A stretch of DNA of 64,000 nucleotides. It comes from Rhizobium sp. Leaf262. Lineage in GTDB: Bacteria > Pseudomonadota > Alphaproteobacteria > Rhizobiales > Rhizobiaceae. Where the stretch lies: NCBI RefSeq assembly GCF_001422245.1, contig NZ_LMMM01000003.1, positions 148,652-212,651 on the forward strand, given 5' to 3'. Below, piece by piece: positions 1 to 8,676 of this stretch. Positions within the stretch are counted from its first letter, which is position 1. Each line of letters begins with the position of its first letter. Made by a program: the position numbers and the translations under genes. The notes beneath the pieces were generated by a model. That model saw only the letters and a list, made by a program, of their open reading frames with translations, made no database searches and was not told where the DNA came from.

Positions 1-20
1 CATGAGATAATCGCGTGTAA

Positions 21-46
21 CTGCCGAATTCAAATGAATTCGGCAG
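21..46 (-). terminator. Perfect 11-bp inverted repeat downstream of the sulfatase-fold gene
   Basis: CTGCCGAATTC at 21-31 pairs perfectly with GAATTCGGCAG at 36-46 around a 4-base loop. It lies 18 bases beyond the stop codon of the minus-strand gene ending at 64. There is no long T run on either strand, so it may be an RNA-stabilising hairpin rather than a classical intrinsic terminator. Confidence 0.4.
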
Positions 47-63
47 GGCGACGAAATCCGTTA

Positions 64-2046
64 TCACGTCGAAGGCTGGTCTGCGTTCACCCATGAAAAG
101 CCAGGGAAAAACCTTTCCCTGCCGAATTGCCTGCCGAACATCATATCGAACTGAAGCTGGCGATATTCGTTGATGACGGTGGGAATGGCGAGGGGAGCCG
201 TTGCCCAGTCCGGGACTGCCGAGCCATTCTTTTCCACCAGCATGTGCCGGTCGACAACGGAATAGGACGCCTGAACGTTACCGAGGATACCGGTGTAGAA
301 CGGATCGCCGAAGCCTGCGGTTTTGAGAACATGGTAGGGCAGGAGGGCCGGGCTGATGGTTCCGATCCTGTTATGCAGTCCGGTCTTGGATGACCAGAGC
401 ACGAGCGGCGTTTCGTGCTCTTTCTTCATTGTGTCGAGAGGTGCACGTCGCGTCGCCACCATACCGGGCATGTGGCCGCTTTCGACGTAGACATGACCAA
501 GTGGCGGCAAATGATCGCCGAACAGAACGATAACCGTATCGCGCTGGCGGTTCTTCGCCCACTCGATCAACCGCGCAAAATTGTCATCGGCCTCCGAAAC
601 GCCTTGCGCATAGGTGGAAAGCGCTTGAGCAGCATTTTCGGATAACGGTCCGCTGAGATCGACCGTGTTTTGGTCGTAGCGATTGGGCTCATAGGGCCCA
701 TGACCCTGCAGGGTGACGGCAAAGAGAAAAGTCGGCTTCTTTGCCGCATCTAGCGCCTGCATGATTTCCGATGTCAGCGCGGCGTCGGATGCGAACATGC
801 CGCGTTTTTCCATCGCTGGCAGGGTTTCTTCCGAGCGGAACTCCTCAAAGCCGAATGATTTATAGACCTCGCGTCTATTCCAGAACCAGTCCTGAAACGG
901 ATGGATGGCGATGGCAGCATAGCCTTCCGCGCGGAAGAATGTCGCCAGTGATGGCACTGGCTGGCGAATATATTGCTGATAAGGAATGCTGCCATAGGGC
1001 AGGAAGGCGTTTGAGAAACCCGTCAGCGCCTCGAATTCGACATTGGCGGTCATGCCACCGAACTCCGGCGAAAAGACATGGCCCGATTGTCGGCTGCGAA
1101 TATTCGGCATTGGATCGCGGGAAAACTGCACGCTCGAAAGTCGCGTCGGGTCCCAAAGAGACTCGCTCATGATCATCACGACATCCGGGAACGTCGAGTG
1201 GTTTACCGTGAAGGCAGAGCGGTCCGATACGATGTCCGCGATAGTGTTTTCGCTGTACCCTTCAGGCGCGGAGACATTGGCCATGGGTATGTTGAAGGCG
1301 AAAGCCATCAGGAAACCGTTATGGCGATAATTCTCCTTCTGATCCCACATCATCGGAATGATGTTGAGCCGGTCTCGAAGCCAAGAGTGGTGGGAATATT
1401 CCATAAGCGACCCGAGACCGGTCAGCAGCGGCGCTGCAAGTGCAAGACGCAGGATACGGGATTTTGGCGTCAACACCGGGCTATGTCGTCGAACGAACCG
1501 CCATAGGAACACCGCAGACGCTGCAGCTGCAGACAGCCCCAGAGCGACCGCCAACGCTGTCCAAGGCTGGGCTTTGAGCATGGCCGGCATGAGCTGGAGA
1601 ATCTGGCGTCCGAACAGCAGGTCAGATGGATAAAGAGGGTCTGAAAGATAGAGCTGCTTTTGATGCGACATGAATGCCGTGATCAACAGAACAGGCGTCG
1701 CAATCAGCAGCGACTGATACTGCCTGCCAAAGACGGCATCCAGCGCAAGCAGTGACAAAACTATTGCGAAAAGCGTGGTAATGCCCGGGCGGACCGGCGA
1801 GGTGAGAAAGGTACCGAGATCATGCAACGAGCCGCGTGCGATCCACTCCACGCACACCACCAGCAAAAGCGCTGAAAGAGCGAGATTAACCAATGGTATG
1901 AAATCGATCGCGATGTGGGAAAGATTGCGCGTAGAACGATTCGAAAGGACGAGCTTCATCCTTTCCGCGACCGATGTTTTGGGCCCCGAATTCCTCAATA
2001 TTTTAACTCCGGCAATGCGTGACGCGCACGGTGAATCGGGCGTCAT
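64..2046 (-). CDS. Membrane-anchored sulfatase-fold protein, LTA synthase/phosphoglycerol transferase-like
   Basis: This 660-residue protein has about five hydrophobic N-terminal segments (roughly residues 45-205) followed by a sulfatase/alkaline-phosphatase-fold domain. Visible family landmarks are MIMSESLWDPT (around residue 293, the metal/nucleophile region), TLQGHGPYEPN, and FGDHLPPLG near residue 515, the Asp-His metal site. The architecture matches LtaS/OpgB-type enzymes that move phosphoglycerol from phosphatidylglycerol. In a Gram-negative rhizobium a plausible substrate is periplasmic cyclic glucan or another envelope glycan, but that is inference. The stop is followed by an 11-bp hairpin. 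The start is uncertain: the ATG at 2046 has no clear ribosome site, and an internal ATG at 1959 (MKLVLSN) is an alternative. It is divergent from nadE. Confidence 0.75.
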   Translation of the reverse strand: MTPDSPCASRIAGVKILRNSGPKTSVAERMKLVLSNRSTRNLSHIAIDFIPLVNLALSALLLVVCVEWIARGSLHDLGTFLTSPVRPGITTLFAIVLSLLALDAVFGRQYQSLLIATPVLLITAFMSHQKQLYLSDPLYPSDLLFGRQILQLMPAMLKAQPWTALAVALGLSAAAASAVFLWRFVRRHSPVLTPKSRILRLALAAPLLTGLGSLMEYSHHSWLRDRLNIIPMMWDQKENYRHNGFLMAFAFNIPMANVSAPEGYSENTIADIVSDRSAFTVNHSTFPDVVMIMSESLWDPTRLSSVQFSRDPMPNIRSRQSGHVFSPEFGGMTANVEFEALTGFSNAFLPYGSIPYQQYIRQPVPSLATFFRAEGYAAIAIHPFQDWFWNRREVYKSFGFEEFRSEETLPAMEKRGMFASDAALTSEIMQALDAAKKPTFLFAVTLQGHGPYEPNRYDQNTVDLSGPLSENAAQALSTYAQGVSEADDNFARLIEWAKNRQRDTVIVLFGDHLPPLGHVYVESGHMPGMVATRRAPLDTMKKEHETPLVLWSSKTGLHNRIGTISPALLPYHVLKTAGFGDPFYTGILGNVQASYSVVDRHMLVEKNGSAVPDWATAPLAIPTVINEYRQLQFDMMFGRQFGRERFFPGFSWVNADQPST

Positions 2047-2050
2047 GAAG

Positions 2051-2068
2051 GTGTCATGTAACTGTCAC
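2051..2068. promoter_or_regulatory. Candidate PHO box between the sulfatase-fold gene and nadE
   Basis: Two 7-base direct repeats, GTGTCAT and CTGTCAC, are separated by four bases. They match the rhizobial PhoB consensus CTGTCAT-N4-CTGTCAT at 12 of 14 repeat positions. The site sits in the 176-bp divergent gap. As written it points toward nadE, but it lies right at the 5' end of the minus-strand gene. A single such match can arise by chance. Confidence 0.35.
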
Positions 2069-2222
2069 ATAAGTCGGGTGAATGCGATATGAACCATGCA
2101 AAATCCACAGGCGTCGAGCATAACCTTTGCGTGAAGAGCATAGTGTCATTCGGACGGCAATTTTTTGAGCGACTTTAATAGCCTGCGTTGCACCGCAAGC
2201 ATGACCACGCTAGATAGATGTT

Positions 2223-3902
2223 ATGACCCAGATACACACCAATCCGAATATTCTTCGAATTGCCGTCGGGCAGTTCAATCCCACTGTTGGCGACGTCGAG
2301 GGCAACCTTGCCAAGGCGCGTGAAGCACGCTCGGACGCCGCATCGCAAGGTGCGGATCTGCTGCTTCTAACAGAGCTTTTCATCTCCGGATATCCGCCGG
2401 AAGATCTGGTTTTGAAGCCCTCTTTCCTGACGGCCTGCCTGAGGGCAGTTGAGGAACTGGCGGCGGAAACGGCGGATGGTGGTCCCGGTGTCATCATCGG
2501 GTTTCCGCGTCAGGGCGAAACGGGACGGCACAATTCCGTCGCGCTGCTGGATGGCGGCAAGATCGTCGCGCTGCGTGACAAGGTGGATTTGCCGAATTAC
2601 GGCGAGTTCGATGAGAAGCGCGTGTTTTCAGAAGGCTCGATTTCCGGCCCCTATAATTTCCGTGGTGTTCGCATCGGCATTCCGATCTGCGAGGAAATCT
2701 GGAACGACCTCGGCGTCTGCGAAACCTTAGCCGAAAGCGGTGCTGAAATACTGCTCGTGCCGAATGGTTCGCCCTATTATCGCGGCAAGGTGGATGTGCG
2801 CCATCAGGTGGCCTTGCGGCAAGTCATCGAAAGCGGCCTGCCGCTGGTCTTCGCCAATCAGGTCGGCGGTCAGGACGAACTTGTGTTCGACGGCGCAAGC
2901 TTCGCCTTCAATGCGGACAAGACACTGGCCTTCCAGATGAGCCAGTTTGAGTCGACGCTGTCGGTCACGGACTGGAAGCGTGCGGACAAGGGTTGGCATT
3001 GCAGCGAAGGCCCATTCTCGCAAATCCCCGAGGGTGAGGAAGCGGATTACCGCGCCTGCATGCTGGGCTTCCGAGATTATGTGAACAAGAACGGTTTCAA
3101 GAGCGTGGTGCTGGGCCTTTCCGGCGGCATCGATTCGGCCATCTGCGCCGCCATTGCGGTGGATGCGCTGGGCGAGGAGCGGGTGCGCTGCATCATGCTG
3201 CCCTATCGCTACACGTCGGAGGAATCGCTGAAGGATGCGGCGGACTGCGCCAGGGCGCTCGGCTGCCGCTACGACATCGTGCCGATCGCCGAGCCGGTGG
3301 ATGGCTTCCTGACAGCGCTGACCGAGCTTTTCGAAGGCACCGAAGAGGGCATTACCGAAGAAAACCTGCAAAGCCGTGCACGCGGCACCATTCTCATGGC
3401 CATCTCCAACAAGTTCGGCTCCATGGTTGTCACAACAGGCAACAAGTCGGAAATGTCTGTCGGGTACGCCACGCTCTATGGCGACATGAATGGCGGCTTC
3501 AACCCGATTAAGGACCTATACAAAATGCAGGTCTACGCCATCTCCAAATGGCGCAACGGCCATGTGCCGCCAACGGCGCTCGGCCCTTCCGGCGAAGTCA
3601 TCCCCGCCAACATCATTTCCAAAGCGCCATCCGCAGAACTACGCCCCAACCAGACCGACCAGGATTCGCTGCCGCCATACCCCAATCTGGACGATATTCT
3701 GGAATGCCTCGTGGAGCTGGAAATGTCGGTGGAAGACATCGTCGCGCGCGGCCACGATATAGCGACCGTACACCGCATCGAACATCTTCTCTATCTCGCC
3801 GAATACAAGCGCCGCCAATCGGCGCCGGGCGTGAAGATCACCAAGAAGAATTTCGGCCGCGACCGGCGCTATCCGATCACCAACCGCTTCAGGGATCGGT
3901 AA
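2223..3902 (+). CDS. nadE: Glutamine-dependent NAD+ synthetase
   Basis: A 559-residue two-domain enzyme for the last step of NAD+ synthesis: nicotinate adenine dinucleotide plus ATP and glutamine gives NAD+. The N-terminal nitrilase-like glutaminase carries the expected triad: Glu51 (LLTELFISGYPPEDL), Lys120 (RDKVDLPNYGEFDE) and Cys156 (IPICEEIW). The C-terminal synthetase has the PP-loop SGGIDS at residues 300-305 and the downstream TGNKSE and YGDMNGGF motifs. Length and domain order are normal for the glutamine-dependent form. The next gene starts one base after the stop codon, so the two are probably cotranscribed. Confidence 0.95.
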   Translation: MTQIHTNPNILRIAVGQFNPTVGDVEGNLAKAREARSDAASQGADLLLLTELFISGYPPEDLVLKPSFLTACLRAVEELAAETADGGPGVIIGFPRQGETGRHNSVALLDGGKIVALRDKVDLPNYGEFDEKRVFSEGSISGPYNFRGVRIGIPICEEIWNDLGVCETLAESGAEILLVPNGSPYYRGKVDVRHQVALRQVIESGLPLVFANQVGGQDELVFDGASFAFNADKTLAFQMSQFESTLSVTDWKRADKGWHCSEGPFSQIPEGEEADYRACMLGFRDYVNKNGFKSVVLGLSGGIDSAICAAIAVDALGEERVRCIMLPYRYTSEESLKDAADCARALGCRYDIVPIAEPVDGFLTALTELFEGTEEGITEENLQSRARGTILMAISNKFGSMVVTTGNKSEMSVGYATLYGDMNGGFNPIKDLYKMQVYAISKWRNGHVPPTALGPSGEVIPANIISKAPSAELRPNQTDQDSLPPYPNLDDILECLVELEMSVEDIVARGHDIATVHRIEHLLYLAEYKRRQSAPGVKITKKNFGRDRRYPITNRFRDR

Positions 3903-3903
3903 T

Positions 3904-4743
3904 TTGGCAGACAAGATGCGCAGTTCCGTTGAAATCTTCAACATTCGCACCCGGGAGAACCGGGTAGTATGGCAGACAACGGAACTGTTCGAAGCGCCCA
4001 ACTGGTCGCCGGATGGTTCGTATCTTTTGCTGAATAGCGAAGGCTTGTTGTACCGCCTGTCACTGGGTGGTGAGGCATCGGTCGCGAAGGTCGATACCGG
4101 CTTTGCCAGCGAGTGCAACAACGACCATGGCATTTCGCCGGATGGTTCGCTCTACGCGATTTCCGACAAGGTGGAGTTTGGCAAAAGCACGATTTATCTT
4201 CTGCCGTCTGCCGGTGGTGCGCCGAGGCTGATGACGCATAACCTGCCGTCTTACTGGCATGGCTGGTCTCCCGATGGAAAAAGCTTCGCCTATTGCGGTA
4301 TTCGCGATCAGGTTTTCGATATCTATTCCATGGATGTGGAGACGGCGACCGAAACGCGGCTGACCCATGGCGAGGGGCGCAATGATGGGCCGGATTATTC
4401 GGCGGATGGGCAGTGGATTTATTTCAATTCCAGCCGGACCGGGCAGATGCAGATCTGGCGGGTGCGGGTGGATGGCTCTGGTGTCGAGCGCGTGACTGAT
4501 AGCAAGTATGGCGACTGGTTTCCGCATCCGTCACCTGGGGGTGACAAGGTGGTTTTCGTTTCCTATGACGCCGATGTCTTCGATCATCCGCGCGATCTGA
4601 ATGTGCGCGTGCGCATGATGGACGCGGATGGCGGCAATGTGGAAACGCTGTTCGACTTGTTCGGCGGGCAGGGGACGATGAATTCGCCCAACTGGTCACC
4701 GGATGGGGTCGAATTTGCCTATGTCAGATATTTCCCGGCCTGA
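3904..4743 (+). CDS. TolB-like WD40/PD40 beta-propeller protein, probably cytoplasmic
   Basis: A 279-residue protein built from about six PD40-type blades, each recognisable by an SPDG-like signature: WSPDGSYLLL, ISPDGSLYA, WSPDGKSFAYC, YSADGQWIYF, PSPGGDKVVF and WSPDGVEFAYV. These resemble the propeller of TolB, but there is no signal peptide and no N-terminal TolB domain, so it is not a Tol-system component in the strict sense. The likely start is TTG at 3904, one base after the nadE stop, which suggests translational coupling. A bidirectional terminator follows the stop. The substrate or partner is unknown. Confidence 0.8.
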   Translation: MADKMRSSVEIFNIRTRENRVVWQTTELFEAPNWSPDGSYLLLNSEGLLYRLSLGGEASVAKVDTGFASECNNDHGISPDGSLYAISDKVEFGKSTIYLLPSAGGAPRLMTHNLPSYWHGWSPDGKSFAYCGIRDQVFDIYSMDVETATETRLTHGEGRNDGPDYSADGQWIYFNSSRTGQMQIWRVRVDGSGVERVTDSKYGDWFPHPSPGGDKVVFVSYDADVFDHPRDLNVRVRMMDADGGNVETLFDLFGGQGTMNSPNWSPDGVEFAYVRYFPA

Positions 4744-4751
4744 TCCATAAA

Positions 4752-4793
4752 CAAAAAGCCCGACCTCGATTTGAAACCGGGTCGGGCGTTTTG
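4752..4793. terminator. Bidirectional intrinsic terminator
   Basis: GCCCGACC (4758-4765) pairs with GGTCGGGC (4780-4787). It is preceded by an A run and followed by GTTTT. It can end the nadE/beta-propeller transcript on the plus strand and the small membrane gene on the minus strand. Confidence 0.8.
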
Positions 4794-4811
4794 ATGTCTA
4801 TGTCGGATTAA

Positions 4812-4979
4812 TTAAAAGACTGCGAGATACTTCAGCAGCGAAATAATACCGATGATGATAACGATGACCTGAGCAATCTGCTTTGCGCTGCCAGCGACGG
4901 GCAAGCGGTTGATCAGCCAAAGAATGAGTACGATGACCAGAAATGTGATCAGAATACTAACGAGTGCGCCTGTAGCCAT
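4812..4979 (-). CDS. Small hydrophobic membrane protein (Thivi_2564-like), 55 residues
   Basis: A short reading frame translates as a highly hydrophobic protein beginning MATGALVSILITFLVIL and ending SLLKYLAVF, with two membrane segments separated by a short polar INRLPVAGSAKQ loop. GGAGCT sits a normal distance upstream of the ATG at 4979, and the frame runs cleanly to TAA next to a terminator. The pattern matches the small Thivi_2564-type membrane protein family, whose function is unknown. The family match is from memory of the sequence pattern. It is transcribed toward the propeller gene and away from the OsmC gene. Confidence 0.7.
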   Translation of the reverse strand: MATGALVSILITFLVIVLILWLINRLPVAGSAKQIAQVIVIIIGIISLLKYLAVF

Positions 4980-5107
4980 ATGTCCCAGCTCCTATTTTAT
5001 AAATCTGTAACGGTCGATCACCGTTCCGTGAGTAAAAGCGCAAGCTTGTCTTTTGGTTCCATTGTGCAAAATGTAATTTTTGAGAATTCGAAATTAAGGA
5101 CATTGGT

Positions 5108-5530
5108 ATGAGCGAAGTCAGGGTGAAAAAGCGCGAGACCGGTGCCACCGCGACATTGGGGCGCAACGGTCATCCGCAAATCGAAACGCCGACCGGCGGT
5201 GCACTTGCCGTCGTTACGGCTGCGTCCGAGCCCGGCTTCAACCCGATCGACCTGCTCTATTCCTCGCTTGCCGCATGTCTGGTGCTGAGCGCGCGCATCG
5301 CTGCCAGCCGCTTAGGCGTGTTGGATCGTTTCGAAAGCGTGGAGGCGCACGTGACGGGCGAGAAGTCCGAGGGTGAGCCAGCGCGGATCACGCATTTCGA
5401 TATGCGCCTGAAGATCACCGGCGATTTCGATGCGGAAACGAGAGAGGCCATCGCTCATCAGGCCGAAGAGATCTGCACCGTCAGCAACACGCTGCGTGGG
5501 GATGCCGCGTTCAGTCTCTCGGTCGATTGA
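5108..5530 (+). CDS. OsmC-family peroxiredoxin-like protein
   Basis: This 140-residue protein has the OsmC/Ohr fold signature. The two conserved redox cysteines are present: Cys57 in LAACLVLSARI at the start of the long helix and Cys123 in EEICTVSNTLR. The N-terminal half is beta-rich (GRNGHPQIETPTGG), as usual. Family members reduce organic hydroperoxides in the cytoplasm using these cysteines. The substrate cannot be told from sequence; it is closer to the general OsmC/YhfA group than to Ohr because it lacks an Ohr-like N-terminus. It converges with the deformylase-like gene, whose stop codon abuts its own. Confidence 0.85.
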   Translation: MSEVRVKKRETGATATLGRNGHPQIETPTGGALAVVTAASEPGFNPIDLLYSSLAACLVLSARIAASRLGVLDRFESVEAHVTGEKSEGEPARITHFDMRLKITGDFDAETREAIAHQAEEICTVSNTLRGDAAFSLSVD

Positions 5531-6022
5531 TCAGCGCTGCGCCTTTTCCCATTTTTTCACCAGCCGGTCACGCTTCAGCTTCGACAGGCGCTTCAGCCAG
5601 AACATGCCGTTCAACTGGTCGATCTCATGCTGGATGCAGATGGCATGAAAGCCCTCAGCCTGTTCTTCGTGCCACTGGCCAGAGACATCCTGAAAGCGCA
5701 GCGTCACCTTGGATGGGCGCTCTACCTCTTCGGTAAAGCCCGGCATGGAAACGCTACCTTCAACGTGGCGCATGCTCTCACCTGATGTTTCCAGAATTTC
5801 CGGGTTGACGTAAATCCTGACGTCACCTGGTTTCAATTCCAGCACGAAAATGCGTTGCAGCACGCCGATATGGGCGGCGGTGATGCCGACGCCGGGGGCG
5901 GCGCGCATCGTTTCCAGCAGATCAGTCGCAAGCTGGGCCAGTTCAGGACCGAACTCGGTCACAGGCTCGCAATGCGAGGCAAGTGCCGGATGTGGATAGG
6001 GCACGATAGGCCGAATTGGCAT
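5531..6022 (-). CDS. Peptide deformylase-like protein with altered metal-binding residues
   Basis: The 163-residue protein aligns over its whole length with peptide deformylase, the Fe2+ enzyme that removes N-formyl groups from new proteins. All three signature motifs are visible but changed: GVGITAAH (residues 44-51; normally G-x-G-L-A-A-x-Q), EGSVS (88-92; normally EGCLS, so the Cys ligand is Ser90) and QHEIDQ (131-136; normally QHExDH, so the second His ligand is Gln136). Only His132 and Glu133 remain of the HExxH site. It is therefore probably not an active iron deformylase, although frame and length are intact. A genuine def gene is expected elsewhere in the genome. Confidence 0.85.
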   Translation of the reverse strand: MPIRPIVPYPHPALASHCEPVTEFGPELAQLATDLLETMRAAPGVGITAAHIGVLQRIFVLELKPGDVRIYVNPEILETSGESMRHVEGSVSMPGFTEEVERPSKVTLRFQDVSGQWHEEQAEGFHAICIQHEIDQLNGMFWLKRLSKLKRDRLVKKWEKAQR

Positions 6023-6040
6023 AGAGGCGTTCCATTTATT

Positions 6041-6370
6041 CTATGTAGGTGAGAGTGAACTTTTGAGCAGGGTTTCAGAGGCGGATTGCGCGAGAGACGC
6101 TGCCTCATCCGTCAGTTCCACCCATGTCCGTTGCGTGCGGGCATCGCGCTTGACGATGGTCAGCATGCGGCCGGAAAGTGCGTTGATTTCCCGCAGCACC
6201 AGAGCGTGGGCAATGCCGAGCCTGTTGGAAAGGCTGCGGCTGTCATTGCCGATGCCAAGGTGCACCGCTGCAATGAGTGCGGCCCCGGTGGCGTCGAGCG
6301 CAACCGGGGCCGTTTGGCTGATCTGTTCCACCACGGCCAGAAAGCGCGCGGCGGATTGATCGTCATTCAT
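6041..6370 (-). CDS. Small winged-helix-like protein coupled to the FdhF-type oxidoreductase
   Basis: A 109-residue protein whose start ATG overlaps the stop codon of the oxidoreductase gene (ATGA), so the two are almost certainly cotranslated. Residues about 45-95 (SRSLSNRLGIAHALVLREINAL...RTQRTWVELTDEA) resemble a MarR-type winged helix-turn-helix with its beta wing. Similar small genes next to rhizobial formate dehydrogenase-like genes are sometimes labelled as a formate dehydrogenase F4B subunit, but nothing here shows a catalytic role. It could be a regulator or an accessory protein of the neighbouring enzyme. Confidence 0.7.
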   Translation of the reverse strand: MNDDQSAARFLAVVEQISQTAPVALDATGAALIAAVHLGIGNDSRSLSNRLGIAHALVLREINALSGRMLTIVKRDARTQRTWVELTDEAASLAQSASETLLKSSLSPT

Positions 6371-8676
6371 CAGGCGGCCTCTGCCTCTGCGCGCAGGCGA
6401 ACCGAGACCAGAACCGATTTCGATGTCGGCGTAAAGCTGCCTTCGCCATAGCTGTGCAGCGGCACGAGAACGTTCAGCTCGGGGTAGTAACCGCCGACGC
6501 TGCCCTCTGGAATATTGTAAGGCACGAGGCGGAAGTTTTCCGCGATGCGCTCGATGCCGTCACCATATTCACCGATGACATCGACGCGCTGCTTGGCATG
6601 TGCGCCCAGCTTTTCCATGTCTTTCGGGTTCATGAAAATCACCTGCCGCTCGCCATAAACGCCGCGATATCGGTCATCCATGCCGTAGATGGTGGTGTTG
6701 TACTGGTCGTGGCTGCGGAAGGTCTGCAGAACGAAGATGCCCTCTTTGGACAGCGCTTCCTGATGGTCCGTCTTTTCCGGCAGAGGGCCGGTGAAGAAGG
6801 TGGCCTTCTTGGCAGGCGTATTCCATTCGCGTTCTGCCGCCGCATTGCGCAGGTGGAAACCGCGCGGCACGCGCACACGCTCGTTGAATTCATGGAAGCC
6901 CGGCAGAACGCGCGAGATCATATCGCGGATCAGATCGTAATCATCGGCGAGCTTTGCCCACTGAACGCGCTCATTGCCGAGTGTCGCGGCTGCGATACCG
7001 GCGATGATGGCGACCTCAGAGCGCAGTTCTGGCGAGGCGGGCTCGTTGATACCGCCCGAGCCGTGCACCATGCTCATGGAATCTTCCACGGTCACGATCT
7101 GCGACTTGCCCTGCGAGTTGCGGTCGATTTCAGTACGGCCAAGGCAGGGCAGGATGAAGGATGTTTCGCCCGGCACGAGATGCGAGTGGTTGAGCTTGGT
7201 GGCGATGTTGACCGTCAGCTTCTGCTTTTCGAACGCCTTGATGATGAGCGGGCTATCCGGCGTGGCGCGCAGGAAGTTGCCGCCAAGCGCGATGAAGGCC
7301 TGCGCCTTGCCATCCAGCATGGCGCTGATGGCTTCGACCGTGTTGTGGCCACGGTTACGCGGCATTGGCACGCCGAGTTCCTTTTCCAGCGCGTCGAGCA
7401 GGGCAGGCGGGGCCTTTTCGTCGATACCGACCGTGCGGTCGCCCTGCACGTTGGAGTGACCACGCACCGGGCAGAGGCCAGCGCCGGGACGCCCGATATT
7501 GCCGCGCAGCAGCATGAAGTTGGTGATCTCACGGATGGTGATGACGGAATGCTTGTGCTGCGTAATACCCATCGCCCATGTCGCGATAACGGCATTGGAT
7601 GCCATGTAGATGGAAGCAGCTTCCTCGATCTGCTCACGCGTCAGGCCGGACTGATTGAGAATAGTTTCCCAGCTCGTTGCCTCGACGGCGGCGCGGTAGG
7701 CTTCGAATTCCACGGCATGTTCTGCAAGGAAATCGTAATCGATGATGGCAGGCTTGCCGGCAGCGCGGGCGGCATCGTCAGCCGCGAAGACGGCCTTGCT
7801 CATGCCGCGTACGGCGGCCATGTCGCCGCCCTGTCGTGGCTGATAATAATTGGTGGCAATCTTGGTGTTGCCGCCGGTGATCATTTCGATCTTGTCCTGC
7901 GGGTCCGTGAAGCGCTCCAGACCCTTTTCGCGGATTGGGTTGAAGACCGCGATGCGCGCGCCACGAATGGCCGCACGGCGCAGGTCACCCAGCATGCGCG
8001 GATGGTTGGTGCCGGGGTTCTGGCCGATGACGAAAATGGCGTCTGCCTTCTCGAAGTCTTCCAAGAGAACCGTGCCCTTGCCGACGCCGACGGAGGCCTT
8101 GAGGCCGACGCCGCTTGCCTCATGGCACATGTTGGAACAGTCGGGGAAATTGTTGGTGCCGTAAAGGCGAACCATCAACTGGTAGAGGAAGGCTGCTTCA
8201 TTGGAAGCGCGGCCCGAGGTGTAGAACTCGGCACGGTCAGGACTGTCGAGGCTCTTCAGAACACCACCGATTTCGGCGAAGGCATCGTCCCATGAGACGG
8301 GCATGTATTTATCCGTCGCACGGTCATAGCGAAGCGGATCGGTAAGGCGACCCTGCTTTTCCAGGCTGTAATCCGACCATGTGCGAAGCTCGGAAACGGT
8401 GTGGCCTGCAAAAAAGTCTGGCGGCACGCGGGCTTCGGTTGCTTCCCACGCCACGGCCTTCACGCCGTTTTCGCAGAACTCGAAGGAGGAGCCGTGCTCG
8501 GGGTCGCCCCATGCGCAGCCGGGGCAATCGAAACCATCAGGCTGATTGGCTTTCAACAGGGTTCTTGCGCCGGAAATCGGTGCGCCCGATTCTAAAAGAC
8601 GCTTGCCGACGCTTTTGAGTGCACCCCAACCGCCCGCAGCGGAGGAGGCTTTGCCGATGAAATCCATCTTGCCCAT
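6370..8676 (-). CDS. FdhF/YdeP-family molybdopterin oxidoreductase
   Basis: The product is a large (768-residue) cytoplasmic oxidoreductase of the molybdopterin/DMSO reductase superfamily, YdeP branch. The N-terminal region carries DCPGCAWGDPE with Cys51, Cys54 and Cys68, an iron-sulfur-type arrangement. SNMCHEASGVGL places Cys184 where formate dehydrogenase H has selenocysteine, the expected molybdenum ligand. A molybdopterin-dinucleotide-binding C-terminal domain follows from about residue 640. YdeP in E. coli is linked to acid resistance; the true substrate is unknown. An upstream in-frame ATG at 8733 exists, but ATG 8676 (MGKMDFIG) with GAAAGAGA upstream is the better start. No fdhD chaperone gene is adjacent. 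Confidence 0.88.
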   Translation of the reverse strand: MGKMDFIGKASSAAGGWGALKSVGKRLLESGAPISGARTLLKANQPDGFDCPGCAWGDPEHGSSFEFCENGVKAVAWEATEARVPPDFFAGHTVSELRTWSDYSLEKQGRLTDPLRYDRATDKYMPVSWDDAFAEIGGVLKSLDSPDRAEFYTSGRASNEAAFLYQLMVRLYGTNNFPDCSNMCHEASGVGLKASVGVGKGTVLLEDFEKADAIFVIGQNPGTNHPRMLGDLRRAAIRGARIAVFNPIREKGLERFTDPQDKIEMITGGNTKIATNYYQPRQGGDMAAVRGMSKAVFAADDAARAAGKPAIIDYDFLAEHAVEFEAYRAAVEATSWETILNQSGLTREQIEEAASIYMASNAVIATWAMGITQHKHSVITIREITNFMLLRGNIGRPGAGLCPVRGHSNVQGDRTVGIDEKAPPALLDALEKELGVPMPRNRGHNTVEAISAMLDGKAQAFIALGGNFLRATPDSPLIIKAFEKQKLTVNIATKLNHSHLVPGETSFILPCLGRTEIDRNSQGKSQIVTVEDSMSMVHGSGGINEPASPELRSEVAIIAGIAAATLGNERVQWAKLADDYDLIRDMISRVLPGFHEFNERVRVPRGFHLRNAAAEREWNTPAKKATFFTGPLPEKTDHQEALSKEGIFVLQTFRSHDQYNTTIYGMDDRYRGVYGERQVIFMNPKDMEKLGAHAKQRVDVIGEYGDGIERIAENFRLVPYNIPEGSVGGYYPELNVLVPLHSYGEGSFTPTSKSVLVSVRLRAEAEAA

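Noticed and set aside
6454..8295. 613-codon open frame opposite the FdhF-type gene
   Set aside because: It is the complement of a well-conserved oxidoreductase gene; long antisense frames are common in GC-rich DNA and it matches no known protein pattern.
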